From Gemmatimonadota bacterium (GTDB lineage: Bacteria > Gemmatimonadota > Gemmatimonadetes > Gemmatimonadales > GWC2-71-9), in assembly GCA_029862935.1 (NCBI GenBank), contig JAOTWK010000019.1, positions 1 through 21,132 on the forward strand: 21,132 bases of DNA, given 5' to 3'. The notes under the pieces are model-generated. The model saw only the letters and a list, made by a program, of their open reading frames with translations. It did not search any database and was not told where the DNA came from. How positions within the stretch are numbered: position 1 is the stretch's first letter; every line of letters begins with the position of its first letter. Shown in pieces: positions 14,257-21,084 of this stretch. The position numbers and the translations under genes are program-made.

Positions 14257-15373
14257 GGTCATCCGGTACGTTGTAGAAGAATGGAGAGATCCGCACGTGT
14301 CCTGGCCGCGCGTCCACAATGATCCCAGCATCGGCCAAGCGCCGCACGGCCGCGGCGGGGTTCTCTCGCGGGATCATCACGATAGCCGATCGTTCGGTAG
14401 GCTCTGGCGCGACCCGCGGCGCAAGGCCGGCGCCACGTGCTTTGGCAATCAGATCCTCAGTCAAGTCGCGCGTCACGTGCGCGATGCGCGGAACACCGAT
14501 CTCTTCGATTACGTCCAATCCGCCGAGCTGAGCGTGGATCGCCGCCAGGGCTGGCGTCCCCTGCTCGAACCGACGGGCATCGTCGTGCCACACCACCGTG
14601 TGCGGGTCGAAGTCGAACTGGTGTGCGTGTGCGAACCACCCGGTCACACTGGGCTCCAGACGTTGCGTCAGGTCGTCGCGGACATACAGGAACACGATAC
14701 CGGGACCGCCCAACAGCCACTTGAGACCGCCGGAGCAAAGGAAATCCACGCCCGTCTCGTGTACATCCAGCGGGACCTGTCCCACGCTTTGATAGGCGTC
14801 TACGAAACACAGCGCCCCGTGGTCATGCGCAATCCGAGCAATCGCGCCGAGGTCCTGTATCCATCCCGTCGTGAAGTACACATGGGACGTCGCCACCAAT
14901 GCCGTGCGGTCATCAACGGCCTCTGCGATCAACTCAACGGGCACACGCACGCCGTCGGGGCTCTGCACGATCTCGACCTCGACACCCTGGCCGCCCCTCG
15001 CAAGCCACTGATACGCTACGGTCGGAAAGTCGAGTGACGTCGTCACGATCTTCGGGCGAGCGGTGTAGTCTAAAGCGCCCGCCAGGACCCCCGTCGCGGT
15101 CGACACCGAGGCGTGCAGGGCAACCTCGGACGATCGCGCCCCAATCAGACCTGCGTAGCGTGCACGGAGATCGGCCAGCGCCTCCCACCAGACGTCATAC
15201 CAGGCCGGAGCACCACGCAGTTGCCACTCATCCAGAAACCCTTCCACCCGGCGCCGAGACCGGGTCGAAAGCGCCCCGAGCGAGCACGTGTTCAGATAGG
15301 TGGCGCGATCGAAGATCGAGAATTCGGCACGGTACGAGGCGAGAGGGTGTACCGCGGTACTTGCAACTGACAT
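14225..15373 (-). CDS. Aminotransferase class V fold PLP-dependent enzyme
   Basis: This 382-aa enzyme belongs to the class V PLP fold that includes cysteine desulfurases, isopenicillin-N epimerase-like proteins and kynureninase-like enzymes. The cofactor lysine is Lys218 in SGGLKWLLGG, the pyridine-binding aspartate is Asp192 in FVDAYQSVG, and TSHVYFTTG at 162-170 is a typical active-site strand. No obvious active-site cysteine loop of a cysteine desulfurase is seen, so that reaction is not supported; the substrate is unknown. ATG at 15373 is preferred over a TTG three codons upstream. It has no Shine-Dalgarno but sits seven bases after a TATATT, so it may be translated from a leaderless mRNA. 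Its 3' end overlaps the LOG gene start. Confidence 0.9.
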   Translation of the reverse strand: MSVASTAVHPLASYRAEFSIFDRATYLNTCSLGALSTRSRRRVEGFLDEWQLRGAPAWYDVWWEALADLRARYAGLIGARSSEVALHASVSTATGVLAGALDYTARPKIVTTSLDFPTVAYQWLARGGQGVEVEIVQSPDGVRVPVELIAEAVDDRTALVATSHVYFTTGWIQDLGAIARIAHDHGALCFVDAYQSVGQVPLDVHETGVDFLCSGGLKWLLGGPGIVFLYVRDDLTQRLEPSVTGWFAHAHQFDFDPHTVVWHDDARRFEQGTPALAAIHAQLGGLDVIEEIGVPRIAHVTRDLTEDLIAKARGAGLAPRVAPEPTERSAIVMIPRENPAAAVRRLADAGIIVDARPGHVRISPFFYNVPDDHDKAIAVLTE

Positions 15374-15380
15374 AGGCGCC

Positions 15381-15410
15381 AATATACAAGTATGTTGCGG
15401 TACGGGTCAG
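15381..15410 (-). promoter_or_regulatory. Candidate sigma70-type promoter for the PLP enzyme gene
   Basis: On the minus strand, CTGACC (15410-15405) matches TTGACA at four of six positions and TATATT (15386-15381) matches TATAAT at five of six. The spacer is 18 bases and unusually AT-rich for this DNA. The -10 element ends seven bases before the ATG at 15373, so transcription would begin at or near the start codon. The -35 element overlaps the last codons of the preceding membrane-protein gene. This is pattern matching only. Confidence 0.4.
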
Positions 15411-15664
15411 TTTGCTCGTGCGCGTGTGGGCGCTTTGCGACGTACGAGCGACCCGAAACTGACGAGAGCCCAGGTTGCTTCGAGCACCACGAAACCGATC
15501 CGGCGGTCGATAGAGGCAACGACAGTCAGCAGCAGCGCACCGATCAGGTTGGCCCAGAGGTATGCCGACCCCGTGCTCGACCACCACCGCTGTTGCAACG
15601 CGACGTAGGCCCCAAGTACGAGACAGGCGCCAACGAGTGAGAGCACTTGCAAGATCCAATTCAT
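15407..15664 (-). CDS. Small CBU_0592-like integral membrane protein
   Basis: This 85-aa protein has three hydrophobic segments, roughly residues 2-22, 31-50 and 54-70, ending in a short Arg/Lys-rich tail that would face the cytoplasm. The pattern YLWANLIGALLLTVV followed by a GFVVLEATWALVS helix resembles the CBU_0592 family of small inner-membrane proteins, whose function is unknown to me. ATG at 15664 has GGTGG about eight bases upstream; an ATG seven codons earlier (15685) lacks a ribosome-binding site. It ends 33 bases before the PLP enzyme gene and is head to head with the 87-aa gene, only 12 bases apart. Confidence 0.8.
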   Translation of the reverse strand: MNWILQVLSLVGACLVLGAYVALQQRWWSSTGSAYLWANLIGALLLTVVASIDRRIGFVVLEATWALVSFGSLVRRKAPTRARAN

Positions 15665-15676
15665 GAGCAGGCCACC

Positions 15677-15940
15677 GTGCGGCATGAGAGCTGGAGGAAA
15701 CTGGCAGCTGCGTTGATCGCTCGGGCCCTCCTCAACCCGAGGCTCGCATTCGACCTCCTACACCTCGCCTGGTCCTTTCGAGCCCGGCAATGGTATCGTC
15801 ATCCACCCTTCTTACCCCTCCCGCCCCAGGAATACGTGCGGTGGCGAATGTACACCGCCTACGGAGATGAGGAAGCCGTCCCGCCGGTCGAGGACGTGAT
15901 TCGGTTTGCCCGTTGGCGGCGGCGGCTCATGCGGCTGTGA
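15677..15940 (+). CDS. 87-aa hypothetical protein coupled to queG
   Basis: I do not recognise a named family. The protein is basic and aromatic, with a helical first half (LLNPRLAFDLLHLAWSFRAR) and a conserved-looking core of HPPFLPLPPQEYVRWRMYTA followed by an acidic patch and a basic C-terminus. The first half is amphipathic rather than a clear membrane segment. GTG at 15677 is a provisional start with a purine-rich stretch upstream; a TTG at 15647 would overlap the divergent membrane-protein gene. The stop TGA overlaps the queG GTG start (GTGA, 15937-15940), so the two are almost certainly translated together. A structural or accessory role with QueG is inference from position alone. Confidence 0.7.
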   Translation: MRHESWRKLAAALIARALLNPRLAFDLLHLAWSFRARQWYRHPPFLPLPPQEYVRWRMYTAYGDEEAVPPVEDVIRFARWRRRLMRL

Positions 15941-16899
15941 CTGCCGAGCAACGGGCGGCGCTGATCAAACGGCGCGCCCGGGAACTCGGTTTCGAGTCGG
16001 TAGGCATCACCGATCTGTCGCCACCACCCCACCGCGACGCGCTGCGACGCTGGCTCGAGTCCGGCATGGCGGGCGAGATGATCTACATGCACCGACAGGC
16101 CGGTCGCCGGACCGAGCCCGCGTTGATCCTCGAGGGGGCCACGCGTGCGGTCCTTGTCACGCGCAACTACTTCACGCCGGATACGGGCCACACTGCGGGT
16201 AGCGGGCGCATCGCAAAGTACGCGCGGGGTCGTGATTATCACGACGCGCTGGCCGAACCACTTGAACGGTTGTCGCAATACGTGCGCTCTCTGGGTGACA
16301 CCCACACCGTAGCCGGCGCTTGGCTCGACGCGGGGCCGGTCCCCGAACGAGAGTTGGCACAGCGCGCGGGCGTTGGCTGGATCGGCAAGAACACCATGCT
16401 CATCCACCCCGCGCACGGCTCCTTCTTCTTCATCGGAAGCGTTCTCACCGACCTCGACATCTCCACCGACATCCCCTTCACGGCCGATCGCTGTGGCACT
16501 TGCCGGCGCTGCCTCGACGCCTGTCCGACCGCGGCGTTCCCCGAATCACGAGTCTTGGACAGCCGACGTTGCATCTCCTATCTCACCATCGAGCATCGAG
16601 GGAGCATCGCCGCCGATCTCCAGAACCTCATGGACGACTGGATCTTCGGTTGCGACATCTGCCAAGACGTATGTCCGTGGAACCTGCGGTTCGCCGTTCC
16701 TGCTGACGACCCGACCCTCGAGAGCGACCCGCGTCTCGGCTTCGTGAACTTGGCTGAGTTGGCCGGAATGACCGATGACGATTTCGAGCAGCGCTTCTCT
16801 TGGACGGCACTGGAACGACCCGGAGCCTCGATGATGCGTCGGAACGCGCGGATTGCCGCAGCAGGACTCAACCGCGATCCGCCGCTACCGCCGGGTTGA
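15937..16899 (+). CDS. queG: Epoxyqueuosine reductase
   Basis: QueG carries out the last step of queuosine synthesis, reducing epoxyqueuosine in the anticodon of GUN tRNAs with cobalamin and two [4Fe-4S] clusters. The 320-aa protein has the catalytic Asp131 in WLDAGPVPERELAQ (E. coli Asp134), then GWIGKNTMLIHP at 148-159. The cluster-binding cysteines are Cys186, Cys189, Cys192 and Cys196, and Cys212, Cys239, Cys242 and Cys246. Length is slightly shorter than the E. coli enzyme, which has a longer HEAT-like tail. GTG at 15937 is chosen for its GTGA overlap with the 87-aa gene; a TTG at 15913 is an alternative. No other queuosine gene is nearby. The 3' end overlaps the CapA-like gene by 15 bases on the opposite strand. 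Confidence 0.95.
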   Translation: MTAEQRAALIKRRARELGFESVGITDLSPPPHRDALRRWLESGMAGEMIYMHRQAGRRTEPALILEGATRAVLVTRNYFTPDTGHTAGSGRIAKYARGRDYHDALAEPLERLSQYVRSLGDTHTVAGAWLDAGPVPERELAQRAGVGWIGKNTMLIHPAHGSFFFIGSVLTDLDISTDIPFTADRCGTCRRCLDACPTAAFPESRVLDSRRCISYLTIEHRGSIAADLQNLMDDWIFGCDICQDVCPWNLRFAVPADDPTLESDPRLGFVNLAELAGMTDDDFEQRFSWTALERPGASMMRRNARIAAAGLNRDPPLPPG

Positions 16900-18183
16900 G
16901 TCCCTCTCTAGGGCAGGAACGAAGATCACGGCTTCCCCGGCTAGCCGTGCGGCTGTCGCTGGGAAATCCAGCTGACTGAGAGAATCCACGAGCCAGGCAG
17001 CCCGACCGGTCGGATCCCAACGGAGCATCCCGGGCGGATCCTGCCGTGTCGACCGGAACACTGCCCGAGTGATCGCGCCGGTGGCATCCAGGCTCACACA
17101 GGCAATGCCACCACGGTTCAGTGGCTCCACGAGCGAGAACGGACCGTACGTGAGAAGATTCCCCAACGAGTAGAGGATCAACGCCCCGCGATACCATTCG
17201 GCCGCGCGCATGACGTGTGGACCGTGGCCAAACACGACGGCCGCACCGGCATCTACCGCTGACCGGGCGAACGCCACCGAGTTCCCACGGTCCTCTCCGA
17301 GATAGCGTTCGGACTCGTTGGGCGTTCGCTGGGCGGCCGTGCCCTCCGCGCCCATGTGCATGGTGACTGCCACGCGGGGGTGTACCGATGCGGCCCTTGT
17401 CACATGCCGCCGGACGGCAGCGAGGTTCCGCGGGTCAGGCCCAGCTTGAGCAGTGCTGAATCCCAGCACGACAACGGTGTCGCCGCGTGGGGTTACCGCA
17501 ACCGTACCAAGCGTATCGGAACCCGTCGTATGAACGCCCGCGAGGCCCAGATTGCGGAGCGTCGCGTCGAATCCCAGCTGGCCCGCGTCCATCGCGTGGT
17601 TGTTGGCCACGTTCCCGACAACCACAGCGCTGTCACCCAGACGGGCCAGCGCGGCAGCAGCATTGGTGGGCTGTCGAAACGCATAACAGTTCCGCGCGAA
17701 CTGACCACACTTGGACGAGGCCGGACCCTCGCCAATCGCACCTTCGATGTTCAGGAGAATGACATCGGCATCGGCCACGAGCGGCCGCAGCGTGTCGAGC
17801 AGTCCCTCGGGGTCCGGCGTGGGGGAGACACGCCATCCCAGACGCTGGCTCGCTCGAATTGCCCACGCCGAATCCAAGTTGTTGCCGAGCAGGACATCGC
17901 CACCTGCACACACACGTACGTCGAGGGGTACCGGCGGAGGGTCGGCGGGTGCCGAGTCCGCCACCAGCCCTTCTACCGGCTCCTCCACTGGGGGAATGGC
18001 CGCGATCGCAGTGTCGAGAGTGGGAATGAGCGTGTCGGGCGCAGATGGCTCCAGTGCCGTCGAGTCCGGCGCCGGGATCTCAACCGGTGGACTGGGCTCA
18101 CTGGGTGGGGCGGTACTGGCACAGGCTATGGTGGCGCCCGCGAAGGTCACGAGGAGGCCACACTTCACCGGGGCCACCGTCAC
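16885..18183 (-). CDS. CapA-like (PGA_cap) metallophosphatase-fold lipoprotein
   Basis: CapA-family proteins have a calcineurin-like fold and were first linked to poly-gamma-glutamate capsule synthesis; many have unknown substrates. The 432-aa protein begins with a hydrophobic leader ending in TIAC, a probable lipobox with Cys21 as the lipidated residue, then a Pro/Ala-rich linker (about 22-88). The catalytic-fold motifs follow: GGDVLLGN at 94-101, LNIEG at 144-148, NVANNHAMDAG at 191-201, HMGAE at 276-280, GHGPHV at 319-324 and YSLGN at 338-342. GTG at 18183 overlaps the Nif3 TGA (GTGA); in-frame GTGs at 18177 and 18168 are alternatives that also keep the signal. Likely exported and anchored. 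No capBC genes are present, so a capsule role is not supported by context. Confidence 0.9.
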   Translation of the reverse strand: MTVAPVKCGLLVTFAGATIACASTAPPSEPSPPVEIPAPDSTALEPSAPDTLIPTLDTAIAAIPPVEEPVEGLVADSAPADPPPVPLDVRVCAGGDVLLGNNLDSAWAIRASQRLGWRVSPTPDPEGLLDTLRPLVADADVILLNIEGAIGEGPASSKCGQFARNCYAFRQPTNAAAALARLGDSAVVVGNVANNHAMDAGQLGFDATLRNLGLAGVHTTGSDTLGTVAVTPRGDTVVVLGFSTAQAGPDPRNLAAVRRHVTRAASVHPRVAVTMHMGAEGTAAQRTPNESERYLGEDRGNSVAFARSAVDAGAAVVFGHGPHVMRAAEWYRGALILYSLGNLLTYGPFSLVEPLNRGGIACVSLDATGAITRAVFRSTRQDPPGMLRWDPTGRAAWLVDSLSQLDFPATAARLAGEAVIFVPALERDSTRR

Positions 18184-18938
18184 AGTCCCGTTGGGTGATC
18201 GAGGAAGATCGACCGAAGACCGAAGCGTTGGGTCACATGCGCGGCCAGTGCCTTCACCCCAACCGTCTCGGTTGCGTAGTGCCCTGCATAGATGACGTTG
18301 ATCGCCGACTCTTCGGCATCGAAGTACGTATGGTGTGCACCTTCTCCACTCACGAACGTGTCGACTCCGGCTGCCACGGCTTGCCCGATGAGGCTCCCGC
18401 CACCGCCGGTGATGATCCCAACGCGGGTGACCGACTCCGGGCCGGTGGGAATCACACGTGGCGACACGCCGAGGTACCGCTGCACGCGCTCAACGAGGTC
18501 ATCGCGGCTGGTGGACAGCGTGCCAGCCAAGCCGATAGGCTGCCCGTGATACTCTCCAAACCACTCCCAGTCCTCTAAACCCAACGCGCGGGCAAGGACC
18601 GCGTTATTCCCGACCTCCGCGTGCACATCCAGCGGCAGGTGTGCTGCGTACAACGCGACGTCGTGTTGGATCAGCGTGCGCACACGTTGCCCATGGTGAC
18701 CGATCAGCGGCTGCAATCCACCCCAGAACAACCCATGGTGCACGAGTAGGAGATCTGCCTTGGCGACCGTCGCCTGCTCGATCGTGACCTGACAGACGTC
18801 TACGGCCGCGGCGATACTGCGAACCGTACCTCCGTTCGCCACCTGCAGGCCATTGAGTGCCTTGGGGTTGTCACCGACCTCGTGAATGCGCAGGTAGCCG
18901 TCCAGGTAGGACGTGAGCTCGTCGAGGTTCACGGCCAT
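18180..18938 (-). CDS. Nif3-like dinuclear metal centre hexameric protein (DUF34/YbgI)
   Basis: Nif3/YbgI proteins form hexameric rings with two metals per subunit; their physiological substrate is unsettled, with GTP cyclohydrolase-like and metal-handling roles suggested. The 252-aa protein carries all expected ligands: His67 and His68 in LLVHHGLFW, Asp104 in AHLPLDVHAEVGNN, and His220 and Glu224 in GHYATETVG, plus a GEGAHH loop near 198-203. Length is that of the short form without the inserted PII-like domain. ATG at 18938 follows the bactofilin stop by 33 bases and has no strong Shine-Dalgarno. Its stop overlaps the GTG of the CapA-like lipoprotein, which suggests coupled translation. Confidence 0.93.
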   Translation of the reverse strand: MAVNLDELTSYLDGYLRIHEVGDNPKALNGLQVANGGTVRSIAAAVDVCQVTIEQATVAKADLLLVHHGLFWGGLQPLIGHHGQRVRTLIQHDVALYAAHLPLDVHAEVGNNAVLARALGLEDWEWFGEYHGQPIGLAGTLSTSRDDLVERVQRYLGVSPRVIPTGPESVTRVGIITGGGGSLIGQAVAAGVDTFVSGEGAHHTYFDAEESAINVIYAGHYATETVGVKALAAHVTQRFGLRSIFLDHPTGL

Positions 18939-18971
18939 GGGGATTTGCGCGCAGTCGGGTGGCGGCGGCGG

Positions 18972-19403
18972 TTACGCTTTCGCGGCCAGCTGCAGGTCGC
19001 CTTCTCCGTGCTTGACCACGGCAGGACTCCCCATGTTGACCTCGCCGTTGACCTCGCCGCCTTCCTGCACGATCAATCGCTTCGTTGCAATGTTGCCGTT
19101 CACAACCGAGCCTGGTTGCACCTCGACACGCTCGTCTGCCTGGACCGAACCGACGACTTTCCCGCCGATGACCGCTTGACGCGAATAGATGTCCCCTTCG
19201 ACGAGCCCTTCCTTGGCCACCAGCACTTCCTGCTCGGCCCGAATGCAACCCTCCACGACGCCCTCGATCTTGACGACACCGTTGGTGGTGAGCTCGCCGA
19301 CGATCCGCATGCCCGTCGCAACGATGGAGAGGTTGCCCTCTTTGGCGCTCTGGCCACTCGATGTTCCCCCTGACCGCTCACTGGCTGACGCGAACACTGA
19401 CAT
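18972..19403 (-). CDS. Bactofilin (polymer-forming cytoskeletal protein)
   Basis: Bactofilins self-assemble into filaments without nucleotide and scaffold cell-wall enzymes or chromosome-segregation proteins. The 143-aa protein has a flexible Ser/Gly-rich N-terminus (1-22), then a core of about 100 residues of short repeats with hydrophobic/glycine spacing, such as VKIEGVVEG, LVEGDI and VNGEVNM, forming a right-handed beta-helix. The C-terminal tail (about 125-143) is short. A strong AGGAGGG lies nine bases before ATG 19403. The gene starts two bases after the M23 peptidase stop. This pairing with a LytM-type peptidase is known in several phyla, and other bactofilins are known to position ParAB-associated complexes, so its neighbours support a morphogenesis or segregation scaffold role. 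Confidence 0.94.
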   Translation of the reverse strand: MSVFASASERSGGTSSGQSAKEGNLSIVATGMRIVGELTTNGVVKIEGVVEGCIRAEQEVLVAKEGLVEGDIYSRQAVIGGKVVGSVQADERVEVQPGSVVNGNIATKRLIVQEGGEVNGEVNMGSPAVVKHGEGDLQLAAKA

Positions 19404-19405
19404 AC

Positions 19406-20197
19406 TCAGATTCCCTCCTGCACAAGGGAGAGAGGATCGACAGATCGTCCCTCGCGAAGAATTTCGAAATGAAGGTGCGGCGCTGTGGACCGTCCTGTCG
19501 ACCCCGACAGCGCAATGACGGCACCCGCCGTGACCGTATCGCCGACCTCCACCAAGATCCGTGATGCGTGACCATACATACTCCGATATCCCTCCGCGTG
19601 CTCGAGCATCACGAACAAACCGTACTCAGGATCTTGCCCGGCGTCACTCACCGTGCCACCACCCGTCGCCCGAATGGGCGTGCCGACCGGGATGGCGATG
19701 TCCAATCCCGAGTGTGGCTCACGTTCGTCGGCGTCGGACACGAGGCCGCGCGTGACAATGCCGGTCTCGTCGAGCGGCCAGTGCCCAGGAATCGAGAGTC
19801 CGGTCTCATAGCGGCGGGCCGCGCCTGGTAGCGCTGCTCGGACCGCACGAGCGACTGGCGCATCGTAGCTCCGCACCCGCGCCGGAACGAGGTCACCGCC
19901 CAACATAGTCCGGACCTGCTCATAGCGCGCCTCCATCTGCTCCAGCGCGGCAGCGAGTTCCCGCACCTGGCCATTCTCTTGCTGGAGACGTGTCAGCTCT
20001 CGGTTGAGCCCAGGGACTCGTGCCGCGGTGCGGGCGATCGGTGCGTACAAGACCCCTCCCAACACGACGACGACGGAGAGCGCCACGCCCGCGACGGCGA
20101 GCACACGGCCCAGCCACAGCGGCATGCGGATCGACCGCGACGCCAGGTTCCCGTCGCGATGTAGCATCAAGGTGATCCACCGGCCGCGCCGCGTCAT
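19406..20197 (-). CDS. M23 (LytM-type) peptidoglycan endopeptidase, membrane anchored
   Basis: This 263-aa protein should cut peptidoglycan cross-links in the periplasm. It has a basic cytoplasmic N-terminus, one membrane helix (about 29-51), a coiled coil (about 62-98) and a C-terminal LytM domain (about 135-258). All zinc ligands and catalytic residues are present: His162 and Asp166 in HSGLDIA, His210 in MYGHAS, and His241 and His243 in HLHFE, so it looks active rather than an EnvC/NlpD-type activator. ATG at 20197 overlaps the parB TGA (ATGA, 20194-20197). The bactofilin gene follows after two bases. The order suggests the bactofilin restricts where this enzyme acts. Confidence 0.95.
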   Translation of the reverse strand: MTRRGRWITLMLHRDGNLASRSIRMPLWLGRVLAVAGVALSVVVVLGGVLYAPIARTAARVPGLNRELTRLQQENGQVRELAAALEQMEARYEQVRTMLGGDLVPARVRSYDAPVARAVRAALPGAARRYETGLSIPGHWPLDETGIVTRGLVSDADEREPHSGLDIAIPVGTPIRATGGGTVSDAGQDPEYGLFVMLEHAEGYRSMYGHASRILVEVGDTVTAGAVIALSGSTGRSTAPHLHFEILREGRSVDPLSLVQEGI

Positions 20198-21084
20198 CCG
20201 TGATATGGCTCGCCAAGGATGATCTCGAGGACACGAGCGAGATCGTCGTCGGAGTAGAAGTTGATCGTGAGGCGGCCGCTCGACTTCCCTCGCTTCGACA
20301 CTCGGATGTCCGTCTGGAGCCGCCGCCGCAGCGCATCCTCGACGCGCCGTACGTCGGCGTCGGGGACCCTCGGTCGTCGCGGTGTGCGTGGCCGACGCGC
20401 CGCGGGCCGACCACCGCGCGCCAGGTCTTCCACCTCTCGAACCGACAACTGAAGCTCCACGGCCTTCCTGGCCAGTGCCTCGATTTGCTTTGGCGCTGAG
20501 AGAGACAACAGTGCGCGCGCATGCCCCGAAGTCAGTGCCGCCGTGTGCACCATCTCCTGAACCGACGCTGGGAGCTTGAGCAGTCGAAGAGCATTGGCAA
20601 CCGTCGAGCGGCTCCGGCCGATGAGATCAGCAACATCCGACTGGGAGACCCCGAAATCCTCGACCAGCCGCGAGTATCCTCGCGCTTCATCGACGGGCGA
20701 GAGCGCGTCCCGCTGCAGGTTTTCCACCAGCGCAAGCGTGAGCAGCGTTTGGTCGTCCACGTCACGCACGACCGCCCCGATGTCCTTCCATCCCAGGCGC
20801 TCGGCAGCGCGCCAGCGTCGCTCCCCTGCGATGAGCTCGTACGTATTGTCCTTTGCCGCACGCACCACAATCGGCTGAAGCAGTCCCGAGTGCTCCATCG
20901 ATGTCGCGAGTTCTGCGAGCGCCGCTTCGTCGATCACATGGCGGGGCTGGTACGGGTTGGGACGCAACGATGCCACCGGAAGCTGCCGGAGTATGCTCTG
21001 CTCTTGCGCCTGCGCGACGGTGGTGGGACCGAGGAGCGCTTCCAGTCCGCGGCCTAATCGGCGCCGACCTGCTGGAGTCGTCAT
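20194..21084 (-). CDS. parB: Chromosome-partitioning protein ParB
   Basis: ParB binds parS sites near the origin, slides on DNA as a CTP-dependent clamp and stimulates ParA. The 296-aa protein has the N-terminal ParA-stimulating segment RRRLGRGLEALLG (7-19), the NPYQPR box at 43-48, the CTP-binding GERRWR at 87-92, ENLQR at 121-125, a helix-turn-helix around 145-166, a basic Pro/Arg linker (about 222-242) and the C-terminal dimerisation domain. ATG at 21084 has GGAG about nine bases upstream. Upstream sequence at the right edge is probably the end of parA. No parS-like palindrome was noticed in this window, though I could not search exhaustively. Confidence 0.96.
   Translation of the reverse strand: MTTPAGRRRLGRGLEALLGPTTVAQAQEQSILRQLPVASLRPNPYQPRHVIDEAALAELATSMEHSGLLQPIVVRAAKDNTYELIAGERRWRAAERLGWKDIGAVVRDVDDQTLLTLALVENLQRDALSPVDEARGYSRLVEDFGVSQSDVADLIGRSRSTVANALRLLKLPASVQEMVHTAALTSGHARALLSLSAPKQIEALARKAVELQLSVREVEDLARGGRPAARRPRTPRRPRVPDADVRRVEDALRRRLQTDIRVSKRGKSSGRLTINFYSDDDLARVLEIILGEPYHG

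Noticed and set aside
14263..14331. Longer N-terminus for the LOG protein
   Set aside because: It overlaps the PLP enzyme further without a ribosome-binding site or family similarity.
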